Source: JANXQG01 sp037147235
GTDB taxonomy: Bacteria > Planctomycetota > Planctomycetia > Pirellulales > Thermoguttaceae
Assembly: GCA_037147235.1 (NCBI GenBank)
Contig: JBAWVO010000293.1
Span: 1 to 8,087, forward strand
Reading direction: 5' to 3'
Length of the DNA: 8,087 bases
The notes under the pieces: model-generated
The model's input: only the letters and a program-made list of their open reading frames with translations
What the model was told of the DNA's origin: nothing
The model's database searches: none
Part shown: piece by piece, positions 1 through 6,937 of the stretch
Layout of the letters: each line of letters opens with the position of its first letter
Numbering within the stretch: position 1 is the first letter of the stretch
Program-made: the position numbers and the translations under genes

Positions 1-108
1 TCGGTCTTGGGTGCTTCCGTGGTCTTGGGTGCTTCCTCGGTCTTGGGTGCTTCCGTAGCCTTGGTTGCTTCCTCGGTCTTGGTTGCTTCCTCGGTCTTGG
101 TCGCGTCG
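1..108 (-). repeat. Six tandem 18-bp units inside the secreted protein gene
   Basis: Six consecutive 18-bp units, e.g. tcggtcttgggtgcttcc, fill positions 1-108 on the given strand. Read on the minus strand, each encodes a hexapeptide alternating E/T-E-A-T/P-K-T. Differences between units are mostly substitutions at their first bases (tcg/gtg/gta) and a ggg/ggt change. The unit nearest the globular part (91-108) is the most diverged. The array continues to, and probably beyond, the window edge, so its copy number is unknown. The 18-bp period keeps frame, so copy-number change would alter tail length without breaking the gene. Confidence 0.9.
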
Positions 109-740
109 GAGGAGTTCATCTCGGTGGCCGGGGATGCACTGTTCGCAGCACTGTTCTCGGTCGATCCGTTGCTGGTAGCCTTCGATTCGGTCGACTGGTT
201 TTCGTTGTTACTGGTGTTGCTATCGTTGTTCGTGGGCGTGTCACCGGCGGCTTTTTCAGCGGGCGATGAGTTGTCGGCATTTTCGCCATAATATCCGTTG
301 GAGTGGCCGAACTTATACTTGTAGCAATCGTTGGAACTGTCGGTGGTCGAATTGTTGGTGTCCAAAGCGGTGTTGTCGGTCGCTTCCGAGGCGGTGTTCT
401 CGTTCGCAACCGTCGTCGATTGGTTGTCTGGATTGGTTTCGTTCGTAGCCGTCGTGTCGGTTGATGCCGTGCCGTCCGAGGTCTGAGTTTCCTCGGGCGA
501 CAGTGCCGACAAGGCAGGACGCTCCGCGTTTTCCGTGTCCAGATTTGAGTAGACGATGAAATCCTGGTTCCAGTCAACCAGCAGCTCAGTTCCCGTGCGG
601 GTTGCGGACAACGGCTGAACGTCTGAATTTGCCGTGGAAACGATCGCAGCGCCGGCGTTGACAGCAGTAATCATTGTCACGGCAATCGCGGTACTGCTGA
701 AGAAGCTTGCCAAAGACCAAGTGTTGAAGACGCGTCTCAT
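1..740 (-). CDS. Secreted low-complexity protein with KTEEA/KTTEAP repeats, partial (C-terminus off window)
   Basis: Unrecognised gene, open from ATG 740 to the left edge: 246 full codons plus 2 nt. The start is set by a GGAGG (754-750) nine bases upstream. Residues 1-30 form a signal peptide: MRR, then a hydrophobic stretch ending near Val-Asn-Ala. A short globular-looking stretch follows (about 31-75, including ELLVDWNQDF). From about residue 85 the chain is Thr/Ser/Asn/Asp-rich and presumably disordered. It is interrupted near residues 139-153 by an island containing the only Cys seen (CYKYKFGHSNGYYGENA). The visible end is six tandem hexapeptides of the EEATKT/TEAPKT type. No catalytic motif is visible. 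Inference: an exported surface, matrix or stalk-like protein with a flexible tail. The composition is compatible with glycosylation or a cell-wall spacer, but neither is shown. It is divergent from the HtrA gene. The coding call rests on the RBS, signal peptide and uninterrupted frame. Confidence 0.82.
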   Translation of the reverse strand, partial: MRRVFNTWSLASFFSSTAIAVTMITAVNAGAAIVSTANSDVQPLSATRTGTELLVDWNQDFIVYSNLDTENAERPALSALSPEETQTSDGTASTDTTATNETNPDNQSTTVANENTASEATDNTALDTNNSTTDSSNDCYKYKFGHSNGYYGENADNSSPAEKAAGDTPTNNDSNTSNNENQSTESKATSNGSTENSAANSASPATEMNSSDATKTEEATKTEEATKATEAPKTEEAPKTTEAPKT

Positions 741-802
741 TCTTTGATTCCTCCGAGTAAATGGGTGCCAGATAGTAAACAGGGGTTCGTTCATGCGGTC
801 GT

Positions 803-808
803 ATTCTA
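803..808 (-). promoter_or_regulatory. Candidate -10 element TAGAAT for the secreted protein gene
   Basis: On the minus strand TAGAATA (808-802) lies 62 bases upstream of ATG 740. The same heptamer precedes the HtrA gene and the NTF2-like gene. It fits a bacterial -10 (TATAAT with one mismatch), but no convincing TTGACA-like -35 is seen 16-18 bases upstream. The assignment rests on position and recurrence only. Confidence 0.35.
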
Positions 809-1126
809 AAATGGCCGTGAACTGGATTACGTTGAACGGTATCGGTGAGACGCATTCGTAATCATTAAACAATACGGGCCATCCGCGGTGATTGGGTAGC
901 TCTGTTGGTTTGACGAATTCGCACAAAAAAAACGGTCTAGGCAATCGTGACGGACATGCAGGGTCGATTCCGTTCAGATAATGCAACTAAAATCGAATTT
1001 ACTAACTCAAGCTGGCAAAGAGTTCGTTCTGCTGAAACTTTTCCGTTTGGAGGGCCAGGCGCGTTAAACTCGGTAGTCGCTCGGGATCTTGCCCAGATAT
1101 TCGCAACTTCGGCCTTCCAAATCTGG
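809..1126. other. Divergent intergenic region, no gene recognised
   Basis: This is most of the 427-bp gap between the divergent secreted-protein and HtrA genes. Short open frames on both strands here lack ribosome binding sites and recognisable composition. One conspicuous element is an A8 run at 924-931, following a TTGACG at 910-915. TTGACG would make an acceptable -35, but no matching -10 follows at the right distance. No RNA gene, riboswitch or terminator hairpin was recognised. Confidence 0.5.
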
Positions 1127-1132
1127 TAGAAT
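1127..1132 (+). promoter_or_regulatory. Candidate -10 element TAGAAT for the HtrA gene
   Basis: TAGAATA (1127-1133) ends 35 bases before the GTG start at 1168. Seventeen bases upstream of the hexamer is CAACTT (1104-1109), within GCAACTT. This is poor for a housekeeping -35. It carries the AAC core typical of ECF-type -35 elements, but the matching ECF -10 is not clear. Stress control of HtrA by an ECF sigma factor is known in enterobacteria; here it is only a suggestion. Confidence 0.35.
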
Positions 1133-1156
1133 AGTTGGTTGCACATAAAAATCCGT

Positions 1157-1160
1157 GGAG
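1157..1160 (+). promoter_or_regulatory. Ribosome binding site GGAG that decides the HtrA start
   Basis: GGAG lies seven bases before GTG 1168. The longer alternative, TTG at 1135, has no purine-rich site in front of it and would put a polar extension before the signal/anchor sequence. The GTG is therefore preferred. Confidence 0.7.
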
Positions 1161-1167
1161 CAATGTT

Positions 1168-2388
<1,221 letters not shown>

Positions 2389-2470
2389 GGGCTCCTGGGT
2401 TGACGGCGGTCCCGAACTTCTGGCCGATGTTCGATAGCAAGGTTACTTCCTCTGCGCGACCACATCATGA

Positions 2471-2509
2471 GGGTGCGTTAGTGTCCGCAAGATAGGACAT
2501 CATGCACCT
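2471..2509. terminator. Two-part hairpin between convergent genes, candidate bidirectional terminator
   Basis: An inner stem pairs GTGTCC (2481-2486) with GGACAT (2495-2500), including one G-U pair, around an 8-base loop. An outer stem pairs GGTGC (2472-2476) with GCACC (2504-2508), separated from the inner stem by an internal loop (GTTA opposite CAT). The hairpin sits 83 bases after the HtrA stop and 21 bases after the TPR gene stop on the other strand. No T-run follows on either strand, so it is not a canonical intrinsic terminator. It could instead be an mRNA 3'-end stabiliser or a repetitive extragenic palindrome. Confidence 0.4.
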
Positions 2510-2529
2510 AAAACCGGAAGAGCCGCTCT

Positions 2530-4431
2530 TTAATCGTTTTCTTTGATTCGTTGAAATAAAATGCCCTTGTCATCGGTCGGGCTGCCGGCGGCGATGAAAT
2601 GGAACTGGTCTGCCCCGCCCGACTTGACCTGAGCGGCCATCGTGCCCTGATCCTTGCTCTCCAAGAGAATCGCATCGCCTGCGCTAGCCAGTGTGCCGGC
2701 CAAGGTGACGGCTGGCTTACCTTTCGGCGTTGCCTTCCAGGTGAACTGATTGTTCTCGTCGATGACCAATTCAAAAACCGCGCCATCTCGCTTGGCACGC
2801 CAGTTTCCGACTAGATCCGTTGTTGGGCCGGCCTCGGCGGGCGAGGAATCGGCGGGCGAGGAATCGGCGGGCGGCGCGGGCTTGGGGGCCTCCGCGGTTT
2901 GTTCCGTCGGGGGAGGTGCCAGCGAGTCGAGCATTCGCTTGGCAACCTGGTCGCTCGGCTGTGCCTTCACCACCCTCTTGAGCGAGCTCACCGCAGCGTC
3001 GTTGTATCCGGCAACCAGGTAGTGATAGGCAAGCACGAACTGGGCCGCGGCATCGCCCGGCTTCTGCCGACAGCGGGCCTCCAAGGCTCGCAACTGCTCG
3101 GTGTAGGCATTCATGTTGGAGTACAGACTGCTCATGGTCGTCCAGTCCATTCCGGGCGCAACAGCAAGCAGGTTATTGAGTACCGATGCAGCCCCGGTGT
3201 AGTCCCCCGTGGCAAACATGCACAGCGCGGCAACTTCGTGCATCACCGCGTCTTTTGGGGATTTCTGGATGGCTTGCCGGTCAAGCTGCAAAGCGTTGGG
3301 GTAGTCGCCACCCTTGAAAGCAGCCAGAGCCTGGTCGAAAAACTGATAGGCCTCAGTCGTCCGCGGAGACTCGGGAGCGGGAGCCGTGGCAGTAGCCTGT
3401 GGGTCGGAGGCCGAGTCGGCCGATGCGTCGGCGGTTGCGTCGGCGGTTGGTGTGTCGTAAGTGCTGACGGCAATGGGTTGCGAGTAGTTGTAGACAGGCG
3501 CAGCCGATTCGACGTAGTACGGATTCGAGTAGCTGGCCCCATAGTCATAACCCCAGGAGGGGAGCAAGGCATTCAGCCCCCAGGCCGTCGCACCGGCGAT
3601 CATGGGGGCATACCAGTAGTTACCCCAGTTGCCGCTCCAGCAGCCGTGATACCAACCGTTGTGGTGACCGTTGATGCAGTGATTGTTCCAGTGATTGGCC
3701 CAGTTTCCATGCCCGCCGTCACCGAGACCCCAGCCGGGCCGGTTGTTGATATTGACGAAGTTATTGCCACCGCCGGGACGATGGTTGATGTTGCCGATGT
3801 TGATGTTACCGCTGGGACGATTGACCATGTTGTTGTTGCCGCCGATGATCGGGCGGTTGCCTCCACCGGGACGATTTCCGCCACCGATACCGGGTCGATC
3901 ACCACCGGTACCCGGCCGGTTTCCACCAATCCCTGGCCGGTCGCCACCGCCTGGCCGATTTCCACCGGGTGCTGGGCGAGTTGCGACACCTGGTGCCGAG
4001 ATTCCTGGCCGACTGACATTTCCTAGACTGGGCCGACCGGCAGGCGCATTTGGCCTTTGTGCAATTGCCGGTCGTGCGACCGGTTTGTTGGACGGTGTCG
4101 ACGGTCTGGACACGCCCATCGAGGGTCGGGGTGTCGGCGTTGGGGCCGGTCGAGTGCTGGGTCTGCTGACTTGAGAAAGCGAAGGTCGCGATTGAGGCGC
4201 AGGTCGGGAAGCGGCTGCTTGCGGCCGGGAAACTTTTGGTGCAGGCCGTGGCGAGGGATGCGATGCGCTGGGGCCCATCGACGGACGTGCGCCGCCTCCG
4301 CCACCATGTCCGCCACCGCCGCCACGTGCGCCACCACCTCCGCCACGGCCATTGGCCGACATCGGAGCGATCATCGCGAGTAGACTTGCGAGTACAAAGG
4401 ACGCCGGCAGGATGGTTTTCTTGCGTGTCAT
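2530..4431 (-). CDS. Exported Gly/Pro/Asn-rich TPR protein with His/Cys/Trp-rich core and LVGNW C-terminal domain
   Basis: A 633-aa protein of unrecognised function. ATG 4431 has AAGGA seven bases upstream. Residues 1-26 are a signal peptide. A Gly-rich stretch (28-47) is followed by a Pro/Ser/Arg-rich region (about 48-155), GGNRPG-type repeats (156-205) and Asn-rich sequence (198-230). A Trp/His/Gly core (231-273) has His 241, 247, 251, 256, 257, 262 and Cys 252 and 264. A small aromatic segment (274-307) ends in Tyr-rich sequence. After an Ala/Asp/Thr linker come about four TPR-like helix pairs (358-492), then a Pro/Ala/Ser linker with a duplicated PADSS (521-530). The last domain (about 538-633) is beta-rich and opens with LVGNW. 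TPRs imply protein-protein contacts; the domain order suggests an envelope scaffold. This is inference. It is the second gene after the NTF2-like gene, 43 bp apart and likely co-transcribed. A long antisense open frame over the gene comes from its composition and is not a gene. Confidence 0.9.
   Translation of the reverse strand: MTRKKTILPASFVLASLLAMIAPMSANGRGGGGGARGGGGGHGGGGGARPSMGPSASHPSPRPAPKVSRPQAAASRPAPQSRPSLSQVSRPSTRPAPTPTPRPSMGVSRPSTPSNKPVARPAIAQRPNAPAGRPSLGNVSRPGISAPGVATRPAPGGNRPGGGDRPGIGGNRPGTGGDRPGIGGGNRPGGGNRPIIGGNNNMVNRPSGNINIGNINHRPGGGNNFVNINNRPGWGLGDGGHGNWANHWNNHCINGHHNGWYHGCWSGNWGNYWYAPMIAGATAWGLNALLPSWGYDYGASYSNPYYVESAAPVYNYSQPIAVSTYDTPTADATADASADSASDPQATATAPAPESPRTTEAYQFFDQALAAFKGGDYPNALQLDRQAIQKSPKDAVMHEVAALCMFATGDYTGAASVLNNLLAVAPGMDWTTMSSLYSNMNAYTEQLRALEARCRQKPGDAAAQFVLAYHYLVAGYNDAAVSSLKRVVKAQPSDQVAKRMLDSLAPPPTEQTAEAPKPAPPADSSPADSSPAEAGPTTDLVGNWRAKRDGAVFELVIDENNQFTWKATPKGKPAVTLAGTLASAGDAILLESKDQGTMAAQVKSGGADQFHFIAAGSPTDDKGILFQRIKEND
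2841..2870 (-). repeat. Perfect 15-bp tandem duplication in the TPR protein gene
   Basis: The 15-mer gcgaggaatcggcgg occurs twice head to tail (2841-2855 and 2856-2870), with a partial third copy (tcggcgg) just before. On the minus strand it encodes the duplicated PADSS linker unit ahead of the C-terminal domain. The perfect identity suggests a recent slippage event. Confidence 0.9.
3820..3969 (-). repeat. GGNRPG/GGDRPG repeat tract in the TPR protein
   Basis: Residues about 155-205 of the TPR protein are imperfect repeats of Gly-Gly-Asn/Asp-Arg-Pro-Gly with Ile or Thr spacers. At DNA level they appear as recurring ccgggtcg, ccggccgg and ccaccggg words. The irregular spacing and varied codons suggest an old, degenerate array. 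It probably forms a flexible extracytoplasmic spacer. Confidence 0.8.
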
Positions 4432-4474
4432 GGGAATTTCCTTCTCGATTCGCGTTCCTGGGACTGGACAGGCT

Positions 4475-5410
4475 TTACTCCGCCGGAGTGGGCGGCTTGC
4501 GGACGATCTTTACCTCGAAGTCCGGCTCGGCGGTCTTGCCGCGAATCCGATCGAAGCCCTTCATGGTATAGCTGTCCTTGTCTCGCGGCTCCAGGGTGAT
4601 TGTTGCCGAGCCGGTCAGCCCGTCGGGCAGCACGGCGGTGGACTTGATCACCCAGCGGTTCTCGACTTGCGACCAAAGCCCTTCACCGTGGCCGCCATCC
4701 GAATCGAACACCCACGATTTAACCTTTTGCGTCAAGGGATCCCAGCCGATCCGTTGGCTGCTCTTCATGGCGGGCTTACCTTGGATCTTGGAATCAAAGT
4801 TGACGAGGAGGTAGTTTTTGTCCTCGGACCATTTGCAGGACATCTGCACGACCGCGTCGGAACCTTCGTCGACCCATTCACCCACGAGCCATGTCAGCGG
4901 CTTGAGCCGGTCGTGCGGCGAGAGCGAATCGTCGTCTTCCACCTCGCGACCCGACGCGATCTTCCACTCGCCTTGCTGCTTAATCATCACCAACGTATAG
5001 CGCGTGGCAGCGGTAGCCCGGTCGTCTTTCGTTGAAACCAAACGCTGCCCCTCTTCGATCGCTAGTGATGGACCGACCCTCCATACGGAGCTGGCGGTCA
5101 TGGTCGAAGTTGCCCCAGGGAACTTTTCAATAAAACGAGCGAAGAGATCCTTGATCGCGGGGCTTCCCTTGTGGACATTTCCCGCGTCGTCGGTGAGTTC
5201 CGCTCCGCTGAAGAAGAGCGCGGCTGCTTGATCCGCGCTGCCGGCATTGAATGCCTTCACAAGACTCTGCGTAACTTGGCGGACTGCTCGCTCGTCGTTC
5301 GCCACCTCGCTCGCCGAGGCTGCCGTTGCAGTTGTCTCCTGGCCCCTTGCGAGAGTGGTTGCTAAAATGGCAATCATGGCTGCCAGGGCCTGAACCGTAA
5401 TGCGTGACAT
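4475..5410 (-). CDS. Exported NTF2-like (SgcJ/EcaC-type) protein with lipocalin-like C-terminal domain
   Basis: A 311-aa protein from ATG 5410, set by AGGAG (5420-5416) five bases upstream. A TTG 17 codons earlier lacks such a site and would bury the signal peptide. Residues 1-23 are a signal peptide (possible cut after Ala-Arg-Gly). Residues about 36-157 resemble the SnoaL/NTF2-like fold of the SgcJ/EcaC family. The helix DERAVRQVTQSLVKAFNAGS, a strand with FFSGAELTDDAG, a KGSPAIKDLFARF segment and a closing YTLVMIKQQGEWKIASGRE strand are all typical. Residues about 169-305 form a second beta-rich domain opening with WLVGEW and containing RIGWDPLTQKVKSWVFDSDG. This is similar in style to DUF1579-like or lipocalin-like domains. 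Such folds bind small ligands or act as enzymes, but no catalytic set is evident here, so the family name 'oxidoreductase' should not be taken literally. First gene of a likely operon with the TPR protein. Confidence 0.92.
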   Translation of the reverse strand: MSRITVQALAAMIAILATTLARGQETTATAASASEVANDERAVRQVTQSLVKAFNAGSADQAAALFFSGAELTDDAGNVHKGSPAIKDLFARFIEKFPGATSTMTASSVWRVGPSLAIEEGQRLVSTKDDRATAATRYTLVMIKQQGEWKIASGREVEDDDSLSPHDRLKPLTWLVGEWVDEGSDAVVQMSCKWSEDKNYLLVNFDSKIQGKPAMKSSQRIGWDPLTQKVKSWVFDSDGGHGEGLWSQVENRWVIKSTAVLPDGLTGSATITLEPRDKDSYTMKGFDRIRGKTAEPDFEVKIVRKPPTPAE

Positions 5411-5415
5411 GGTAT

Positions 5416-5420
5416 CTCCT
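5416..5420 (-). promoter_or_regulatory. Ribosome binding site AGGAG that decides the NTF2-like start
   Basis: On the minus strand AAAGGAGATACC precedes ATG 5410. It is the strongest Shine-Dalgarno match in the window, and places the signal peptide exactly at the N-terminus. Confidence 0.8.
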
Positions 5421-5519
5421 TTGTCTGCTCGCGATAACTTGTTTCTTGGATTGCTAAGCAACTCGTTTTTCGGCCCGTGTACCGCAACACGTCGTCGAAC
5501 TACCTTGCGAAGCCTACGT

Positions 5520-5525
5520 ATTCTA
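5520..5525 (-). promoter_or_regulatory. Candidate -10 element TAGAAT for the NTF2-like/TPR operon
   Basis: TAGAATACG on the minus strand (5525-5517) lies 109 bases before ATG 5410, implying a leader of roughly 100 nt. The same TAGAATA word precedes two other genes in the window. No good -35 is visible at the standard spacing; the 17-bp position reads CTACCC. The leader contains no riboswitch I recognise. Confidence 0.35.
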
Positions 5526-5576
5526 CCCTGTAAATATCTTTGGGGTAGTGTGCCTAAGAGGAATACGGAACGGTAA

Positions 5577-5768
5577 GACGGACCGCTGGACGGCTACGCG
5601 ATCAGTTGGCCTCCCGGGAACATGGTGGCTAGGCTGAAGGCCCTGAAACAGGGAGACAGGGTTACCATCAAGTTCCACACCGATGTCGAGCGGCATCGAA
5701 TCGAAGCCCTTCAGGTACTCTCGCCCAAGCCCAGCGGTGGGGCCCCAGCCATGAGAAACGAGAAATAG
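5577..5768 (+). pseudogene. Short open segment, probable C-terminal remnant of an unidentified gene
   Basis: An open segment of 63 codons runs from just after a TAA (5574-5576) to TAG 5766-5768. The most protein-like part reads DGYAISWPPGNM, then ARLKALKQGDRVTIKFHTD and VERHRIEALQVL. This alternates hydrophobic and charged residues like a small beta-barrel or OB-like C-terminal domain. An ATG at 5622 would give 48 aa, but it lacks a ribosome binding site and falls inside the conserved-looking stretch. It is therefore more likely the tail of a decayed gene than a small gene. Upstream of the stop codon the frame carries nothing recognisable. I do not recognise the family. Confidence 0.4.
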
Positions 5769-6616
5769 GCGGCAAGCGGCATCGGCAGGCTGCCGTTCTT
5801 TACTTCGGTTCGCAGCACCTTGGGTCCACTTTGACCTTATTGAACGGGCGACTGACTAGCCTTCAGCAGCATCTCCAGCCCAATCTGCACCTCACTTCGG
5901 CAACCGCCGTCAGGCCCCAGCCTTCCCACACCCTCATCAGCGGGTGGGCCGGAAACGGGGCTACAATCGCAGGCCGCAAAGGTGCAATCAGGCTGGCCAT
6001 CTATACGATCAAAATACTGCCTCGAAAACACGGGGCTTCACAGCCTTCTTCAACTGGCAACGGAAACACGTCGATTCCGGTGGCCACGCTGATTGGCCCA
6101 AAATACCGTGGCGGCCGTGCCGGTCAAAACGGGGAGCAACGGCGGGCTGAAGACGAGGGTGAATAAAGAGCCCAGCAAAAGTGGCGATTACCTGAATACA
6201 CCGGCGGGTGGTGCAGGAAGCAAACGTGGCAGTGGATCATGGATTAGGCTGAAACTCGCCGCACCAGTCCGCCACGTGTGTTTCGGGCCACGATACTCGA
6301 TAGACGACGGAACGGCCATCGCTGCCCAGTTGTGGATCTCTTGGCACCGGAGAATTCCCGCGACAAATGCCACGTTCGTCTTGCAGTAGCGGAAATCGCC
6401 AGGACGACCGCCCAGGCGATCAGCAGACGTTGAAGAGCGTGACCAGCAGCCAGTCTGGCGTTGCGAAGATGACCATGATTTGATCCCTTGTAAGCCAGTC
6501 TACATCTTCCAAGGCATGCGAGCAACATGCGGTCAAGCCAGGCCGGCAATCCTCTACTCATGGGGCATCACAACGTACAGGCGGATACCTCAATTCGCCT
6601 GATATTATTTTCGTAA
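5769..6616. other. About 850 bp with no recognised intact gene
   Basis: Short open frames exist on both strands (for example plus 5831-6166 and 6093-6389, minus 6244-6561 and 5837-6031). None has a ribosome binding site, a signal peptide or a recognisable motif. They overlap one another without a clear winner. A short hydrophobic minus-strand peptide (6476-6420, starting MVIFATPDWLLVTLFNVC) is protein-like but isolated. A weak hairpin, CGGCA (5778-5782) with TGCCG (5791-5795), followed by ttcttt, lies just after the 5577-5768 remnant and could be its old terminator. The region reads as decayed coding sequence or spacer. No tRNA, CRISPR or transposase trace was seen. Confidence 0.5.
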
Positions 6617-6621
6617 TATTA
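6600..6621. repeat. AT-rich inverted repeat in GC-rich surroundings
   Basis: ATATTA (6602-6607) and TAATAT (6614-6619) form a perfect 6-bp inverted repeat around TTTTCG. A G-U and a T-A pair extend it to 8 bp. The patch is markedly AT-rich compared with its flanks. Possible roles are a protein-binding site, a promoter region or a relic recombination site; nothing decides between these. Confidence 0.5.
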
Positions 6622-6838
6622 TGGCTATCCGATCCCAGAAGCGACACAGCCGTATATGTCAGCGTCGCCAATACCAGATGCGCTGCCGACACCGATCCCC
6701 GCACCACCACAGCCGATGTCGCCGACCACGCCACCAGCAATAACGCCGCCGCCGCCAGCCACGCCCCCGCTGACACCGCCTACGCCACAGTCGATTCCCG
6801 CACCGCCAGATCAACAAACCACAGGCACCGCGTTTTAG
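6617..6838 (+). pseudogene. Pro-rich open segment with YYGYP start, possible C-terminal gene remnant
   Basis: An open frame of 73 codons runs between TAA (6614-6616) and TAG (6836-6838). It begins YYGYPIPEATQPYM and continues as a Pro/Ala/Thr-rich tail (SPIPDALPTPIPAPPQPMSP) to TTGTAF. A Tyr-Gly patch followed by a Pro-rich tail resembles C-termini of exported planctomycete proteins. The ATG at 6656 has no ribosome binding site and the frame has no N-terminal domain, so it would be a remnant. Caution: the opposite strand carries a Gly-rich frame over the same bases (stop to stop about 6813-6622), with the variable codon base falling on the same nucleotides. Codon variation therefore cannot tell the strands apart. 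The plus frame is preferred for its greater length and the YYGYP start. Confidence 0.3.
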
Positions 6839-6937
6839 TCGGGCCCGCTTCAGCGTGTGCCTGTCGTAGGCGGCTATCCATACCACAGGGCCATCTTGCT
6901 TTGAGACTGCTCCCGCTTATGCCAATAGCATGGATTA

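Noticed and set aside
7..291. Plus-strand open frame of Gly/Ala/Ser/Val/Leu repeats at the left edge
   Set aside because: It is the antisense of the 18-bp repeat array. The minus strand has the RBS, signal peptide and continuous 246-codon frame.
116..577. Minus-strand Arg/Thr/Pro-rich frame of 153 codons
   Set aside because: Out-of-frame shadow of the secreted protein gene, without RBS or domain.
586..855. Minus-strand frame of 89 codons overlapping the start of the secreted protein gene
   Set aside because: Different frame from the signal-peptide-bearing gene and covers its promoter. There is no RBS.
910..940. TTGACG followed by an A8 run as a plus-strand promoter
   Set aside because: No -10-like hexamer at 16-18 bp spacing and no gene starting soon after.
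1135..1167. TTG 1135 as the HtrA start
   Set aside because: No Shine-Dalgarno sequence in front of it, whereas GTG 1168 has GGAG at seven bases.
2899..4026. Long plus-strand open frame (375 codons) opposite the TPR protein gene
   Set aside because: It is the antisense image of a Gly/Pro/Asn-rich gene whose composition suppresses stops. It has no RBS or recognisable domain, while the minus-strand gene has signal peptide, TPRs and RBS.
5411..5461. TTG 5461 as the start of the NTF2-like gene
   Set aside because: It would add 17 charged residues before a clear signal peptide, and the strong AGGAG is placed for ATG 5410.
6612..6622. TAATATTAC on the minus strand, identical to the nicking nonanucleotide of geminivirus-type rolling-circle origins
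   Set aside because: There is no flanking GC-rich stem presenting it in a loop and no Rep gene nearby. A 9-mer in an AT-rich palindrome is easily a coincidence.
6558..6776. Minus-strand hydrophobic frame of 72 codons (starting MSAGAWLAAAALLLVAW)
   Set aside because: Its hydrophobicity is the off-frame reading of the Pro-rich/Gly-rich GC repeat. It has no RBS and starts right after an in-frame TAG.
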